Assembly (NCBI GenBank): GCA_944324345.1
Contig: CALUVT010000002.1
Coordinates: 418,734-482,733, forward strand
DNA length: 64,000 nucleotides
Reading direction: 5' to 3'
From: Candidatus Gastranaerophilales bacterium
GTDB taxonomy: Bacteria > Cyanobacteriota > Vampirovibrionia > Gastranaerophilales > Gastranaerophilaceae
The translations under genes and the position numbers were made by a program. Under the pieces are notes generated by a model, which had not been told where the DNA came from, searched no databases, and saw only the letters and a program-made list of their open reading frames with translations. Each line of letters starts with the position of its first letter. Position 1 is the first letter of the stretch. Below are positions 60,791-64,000 of this stretch, piece after piece.

Positions 60791-62440
60791 TTAATTAAAC
60801 AAAGCATTAATTTTGTCTAAAATATCTTGAGGATCTATTTCATTGGTAATTTTGTTTATGTCCTGAGCTATCTGATATAATTTTGCAGCCTCAATCTTAT
60901 CTCCTGTAATAGCAACAGCACGTGCTAAATTAAAATGAGCCAGAGCATAATTTGGATTGCATTCGACAGATTTCTTGAACAAATCAATAGATTGCTTTAC
61001 ACGGCCCAAATCATCCAGATAAATAACACCTAAATTATTGTAAGCAATATCATAATTTTTATCAAACTCAATAGCTAATTCATACTCTTTTATTGCCTCA
61101 TCAATATCGCCTTTACCCCAATATAAAAAGCCTAAATTACAGTGAATTTTTGCGTTTTGAGGATCTAAATCAAGAGCATTACGGTAAACTTGGAGAGCAT
61201 TTTCCACATCTTCTTTATCATAAAAAGCACTTCCCAAATTAACATATATATCAATGTCTTTAGGAGTCAATAAGTAAGCACTTTGATACGAACTTATCGC
61301 AGCATCCAGATCCTGTTTTGATTCTTGGAAAACAAAACCCAAAGTCTGATTTATTATACTTGTCCACTGTCTTTTTGGGTTAAGAGTAACAGCTGTTTGA
61401 AAATGCGAAATCGCCCTATCAATATCCCCCTTAACGTACAGAATATTTGCAAGATTTGAATGTACATCAGGCATATTCGGCATAATTTTAATCAATTTTT
61501 CATAAATTTCAACAGCACTGTCATAATCACCCTGCTCCTCGTAAGCCTGACACAAATGTCTGTAAGCGGGAATATTTAAGCTGTCTAACCATATTGCCAT
61601 TTTATACTCAGTTATCGCATCATCAAAAAGCCCTAGAGATCTGTAAATATCTCCTGTCAAACAGTAAATCGGTGTAAAACCTGGAGCCTTTTCCACGGCT
61701 TCTCCATAAACTTCTAAAGCTTCATTCAACCTGTTTAATTGCACCAGGTAAGCACCTTTTAGCAATATAGGTAAAAATTTGGTATAAGAAAGAGTTTTTG
61801 CAACATTTCCCAAAGCAATTTTATCAAAGGGAAGTGTTAAAAGAGACAAAATAAATTCAAATTTTGAAAGAAAATAATTCTTTAAACTCCTTGCCGAAGA
61901 AACACTATACAAATTTGATAAAAGAAAATGTGCACAAGAATTTGAAAAAGGCATAGCTTTTACAGCCTTTTTAGCGTTTAGCGAAGCTTCTAAAAATCTC
62001 GCTTTTTTTGTGTAAGTCTCTGCAAGAAGGTAATATGCCTTGCCCAACTTGGAATCTTTGGAAATTGCCATATCCAGGTAATTTATGGCTTTATCTAAAT
62101 CACCTTTAAAATAATGAGCTTGACCTATTTTAAAATATATTTCCGCAGAATCAATATAAGTTTCAAGAGCTCTTTGATATTCTGTTATAGCTTCATCAAT
62201 ATACTGACAAGAATTGTAAATATCAAGATGCCATGCTAAATATAAATCCCCTAATCTCACATGTAAATCCGCATTTGTAGGATCATCCTGCAAGCCGATC
62301 TGACAAAGCTCTATTGCATTTTTTACATTTCCGGTTTTATATTCTTTATTAATTTTTCTTTCAAGCTGCTTAGTATTGTTCATAGTATAATGTTTAATAA
62401 AATTCTTGACAGAACTCCGAAAAGATTCCATACTTAACAT
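60791..62440 (-). CDS. TPR-repeat protein
   Basis: 549 residues from the chosen ATG. At least ten TPR units of 34 residues can be seen, for example ADLHVRLGDLYLAW, AEIYFKIGQAHYFKGDLDKA, PDVHSNLANILYVKGDIDRA and AKIHCNLGFLYWGKGDIDEA. A basic region near residues 170-210 may be less regular. There is no signal peptide. It is a scaffold or adaptor; partners unknown. The start is uncertain: 62440, 62431 and 62383 are all ATGs and none has a ribosome site; 62440 follows a TATATT by 7 bases. Confidence 0.85.
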   Translation of the reverse strand: MLSMESFRSSVKNFIKHYTMNNTKQLERKINKEYKTGNVKNAIELCQIGLQDDPTNADLHVRLGDLYLAWHLDIYNSCQYIDEAITEYQRALETYIDSAEIYFKIGQAHYFKGDLDKAINYLDMAISKDSKLGKAYYLLAETYTKKARFLEASLNAKKAVKAMPFSNSCAHFLLSNLYSVSSARSLKNYFLSKFEFILSLLTLPFDKIALGNVAKTLSYTKFLPILLKGAYLVQLNRLNEALEVYGEAVEKAPGFTPIYCLTGDIYRSLGLFDDAITEYKMAIWLDSLNIPAYRHLCQAYEEQGDYDSAVEIYEKLIKIMPNMPDVHSNLANILYVKGDIDRAISHFQTAVTLNPKRQWTSIINQTLGFVFQESKQDLDAAISSYQSAYLLTPKDIDIYVNLGSAFYDKEDVENALQVYRNALDLDPQNAKIHCNLGFLYWGKGDIDEAIKEYELAIEFDKNYDIAYNNLGVIYLDDLGRVKQSIDLFKKSVECNPNYALAHFNLARAVAITGDKIEAAKLYQIAQDINKITNEIDPQDILDKINALFN

Positions 62441-62517
62441 TGTAAATAATATAGTACAAAAATGCAAGTTATTTAAGAATTAAAACATGCATATTTATTA
62501 AAAAAAAAGAGGTTTGA

Positions 62518-63828
62518 ATGAGCGAAAATAAGATTTATTTTGTAGATGTCACAAACAGAGACGGTGTCCAAACATCAAGATTGGGACTGGCAAAACTTCA
62601 AAAAACGATTATAAATCTAATGCTGGATGATATGGGAATAACGCAGTCCGAATTTGGTTTTCCTACAACAAGACATGAAATTAACTATCTTAACGGCAAT
62701 TTAGAACTTGTAAAGAGGGGAGTAATCTCAACGACTAAATTATCAGGCTGGATGAGAGGGATCGCAGAAGATGTTGAACTTTCCTTTAAGAATGTCCCGG
62801 AATTAAAAAATATAAATCTATCGCAATCAACTTCAGAACAAATGATTAACGGAAAATATCTTGGCAAAAAAACTCCTCAAGATATAATCAATATGACCTG
62901 TGAAGCCGTTGAATGTGCAATCTCAAAAGGAGCAGAAATTATAGGTGTAAATGCGGAGGACGCATCCAGAAGTGATATTGATTTTCTAATCAAATATGCA
63001 ACTGAAGCAAAAAAATGTGGTGCAAAACGTTTTAGATACTGTGATACCCTTGGATATGAAGATCCTCAAACAACTTATGACAGAATATACAGGATCGCAA
63101 AAGCAATACAAATGCCCGTAGAGTTACATTTTCACAACGATTTAGGTATGGCTACCGCATGTTCTGTCATGGGAGCAAAAGCCTCTATTGATGCCGGGGT
63201 TGATGCATACATTAATACTGCAATAAATGGAATGGGAGAACGTGCAGGGAACGCAGATTTAGCATCGTGCCTTCTTGCGGTTCTAAAATCTGCAGGGTTC
63301 AAAAATAAATACCAAATTGATCCGAATATAGACTTGAGTAAAATTTGGCAACTTGCTAAATATACATCTTATGCTTTTGGAGTCCCAATTCCTATAAATC
63401 AACCTGCAGTAGGTGACAATGCTTTTGCTCACGAATCCGGTATTCATGCAGACGGAGCATTGAAAGATCGTAGAAACTATGAGTTATATGATTTTGAAGA
63501 ACTTGGAAGAGGAGAACCTGAGATAATTGAAACCGGTAGAATGATTACAACAGGGGAATATGGTGGCATTAAGGGATTCCGAAACGTTTATAATAACCTT
63601 GAAATAGAGTTCAAAGATGAACATGAAGCAAGAAATATTCTTGAACTTGCAAGATATGCAAATGTTCACACCCAAAAACCTTTAACATCAAGTGAATTAA
63701 AATTTATATACTTCTATCCTGATATAGCTGCAAAAATTATGACAGTTTCACCATACTATGAACCTATTGGTGCAATTAAGGAAAGAGTAGAAGCTAAGTT
63801 GTTAACAAAACCTCAAAGTATTTTGTAG
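62518..63828 (+). CDS. 2-isopropylmalate/homocitrate synthase-type enzyme
   Basis: 436 residues of the DRE-TIM alpha-isopropylmalate synthase family. The metal motif is TNRDGVQ at 12-18. ELHFHNDLGMATA holds the conserved His, INGMGERAGNADLA is the family signature, and NAFAHESGIHADG follows. The allosteric LeuA C-terminal regulatory domain is missing or very short, more like homocitrate or citramalate synthases. The substrate cannot be assigned. AGAGG lies 6-7 bases before the ATG. Confidence 0.88.
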   Translation: MSENKIYFVDVTNRDGVQTSRLGLAKLQKTIINLMLDDMGITQSEFGFPTTRHEINYLNGNLELVKRGVISTTKLSGWMRGIAEDVELSFKNVPELKNINLSQSTSEQMINGKYLGKKTPQDIINMTCEAVECAISKGAEIIGVNAEDASRSDIDFLIKYATEAKKCGAKRFRYCDTLGYEDPQTTYDRIYRIAKAIQMPVELHFHNDLGMATACSVMGAKASIDAGVDAYINTAINGMGERAGNADLASCLLAVLKSAGFKNKYQIDPNIDLSKIWQLAKYTSYAFGVPIPINQPAVGDNAFAHESGIHADGALKDRRNYELYDFEELGRGEPEIIETGRMITTGEYGGIKGFRNVYNNLEIEFKDEHEARNILELARYANVHTQKPLTSSELKFIYFYPDIAAKIMTVSPYYEPIGAIKERVEAKLLTKPQSIL

Positions 63829-63951
63829 TGCTATTAGGGATTTTGAGATTAATTGTTACGGAAATTTAACAAAATAAAATAAAAAATTAAAGATTTGAAC
63901 CATACTTGACGACATGCATGTAGAGGAAACAAAAACGAAAGGAAACATGTC

Positions 63952-64000
63952 ATGGGTATGGCTGCTTCGCAGGCCAGATTCTTGGGTCTGACTGCAAGAA
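63952..64000 (+). CDS. MGM/QAR-family protein, 5' end only
   Basis: Only 16 codons are in the window, but they read MGMAASQARFLGLTAR, the same N-terminal pattern as the two large proteins at 49181-53502. AAAGGA lies 11-12 bases before the ATG. An overlapping ATG at 63947 is in another frame. Confidence 0.6.
   Translation, partial: MGMAASQARFLGLTAR

Noticed and set aside
1..64000. tRNA, rRNA or CRISPR arrays
   Set aside because: I looked for T-loop sequences, long conserved rRNA stretches and regularly spaced repeats and saw none; a covariance-model search would be decisive for small RNAs.

Overview
The window is an AT-rich bacterial chromosome segment (low GC by eye) that uses the standard code. 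It has about 62 protein genes on both strands, no rRNA, tRNA, CRISPR array or insertion sequence that I could find, and no gene-free stretch over 300 bases. The closest fit is a gut-type non-photosynthetic relative of Cyanobacteria (Vampirovibrionia/Melainabacteria, order Gastranaerophilales). This is inference. It rests on pilin-like proteins with the FTLAEVLITLGIIG motif, a family of large proteins beginning MGMxAxQARxLxxTxR, many lineage-type hypotheticals with Asn-rich N termini, and a mixed cyanobacterial/anaerobe gene set.

Layout. 1-7 kb: acetolactate synthase (cut by the window edge), two small secreted Lys/Gln-rich proteins, RNase PH, a zinc-ribbon protein, a membrane protein, a PHP phosphoesterase and prfB with its programmed frameshift. 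7-11 kb: three coupled membrane proteins and a 5'-nucleotidase-like protein. 11-20 kb: glyS, yebC, a diguanylate cyclase, tsaE, tsaB, and two related proteins that look like HNH nucleases split by a long insertion. 20-23 kb: an electron-transfer cluster (NfnA-like flavoprotein, small Cys protein, EtfB, EtfA). 23-31 kb: purA, a pilin-like gene, an M16 peptidase, gap and radA. 31-35 kb: secreted proteins, a BlaI-type repressor and two RWYD-repeat proteins. 35-46 kb: a radical SAM protein with rng, panE, an HD-GYP-like protein, an AGCS transporter, a uracil-DNA glycosylase and an unknown membrane protein. That membrane protein is preceded by what looks like a transcription attenuator with a His/Trp-rich leader peptide. 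46-54 kb: relA/spoT and two large paralogous MGM-family proteins with identical ends. 53-64 kb: two histidine kinases, a response regulator, a PilB/GspE-like degenerate ATPase, a second pilin-like gene, a TPR protein, an isopropylmalate/homocitrate synthase-type enzyme and the start of a third MGM-family gene.

How the genes work together. Housekeeping (translation termination, tRNA charging and modification, rRNA/mRNA processing, repair, stringent response) is interleaved with signalling and surface functions: c-di-GMP synthesis, HD-GYP-like hydrolase, MshEN-type ATPase, type IV pilin-like proteins and two-component systems. The most striking window-wide pattern is at gene starts. About ten genes lack a Shine-Dalgarno sequence and instead have a promoter whose -10 box lies 6-9 bases before the ATG, several with a TTG-type -35 box about 17 bases further up, so their mRNAs are probably leaderless. 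The best candidates for undescribed biology are the His/Trp leader attenuator, the MGM-family proteins with swapped middles, the homopolymeric C/G tracts at the start of both pilin-like genes, the split-HNH pair and the RWYD-repeat pair.
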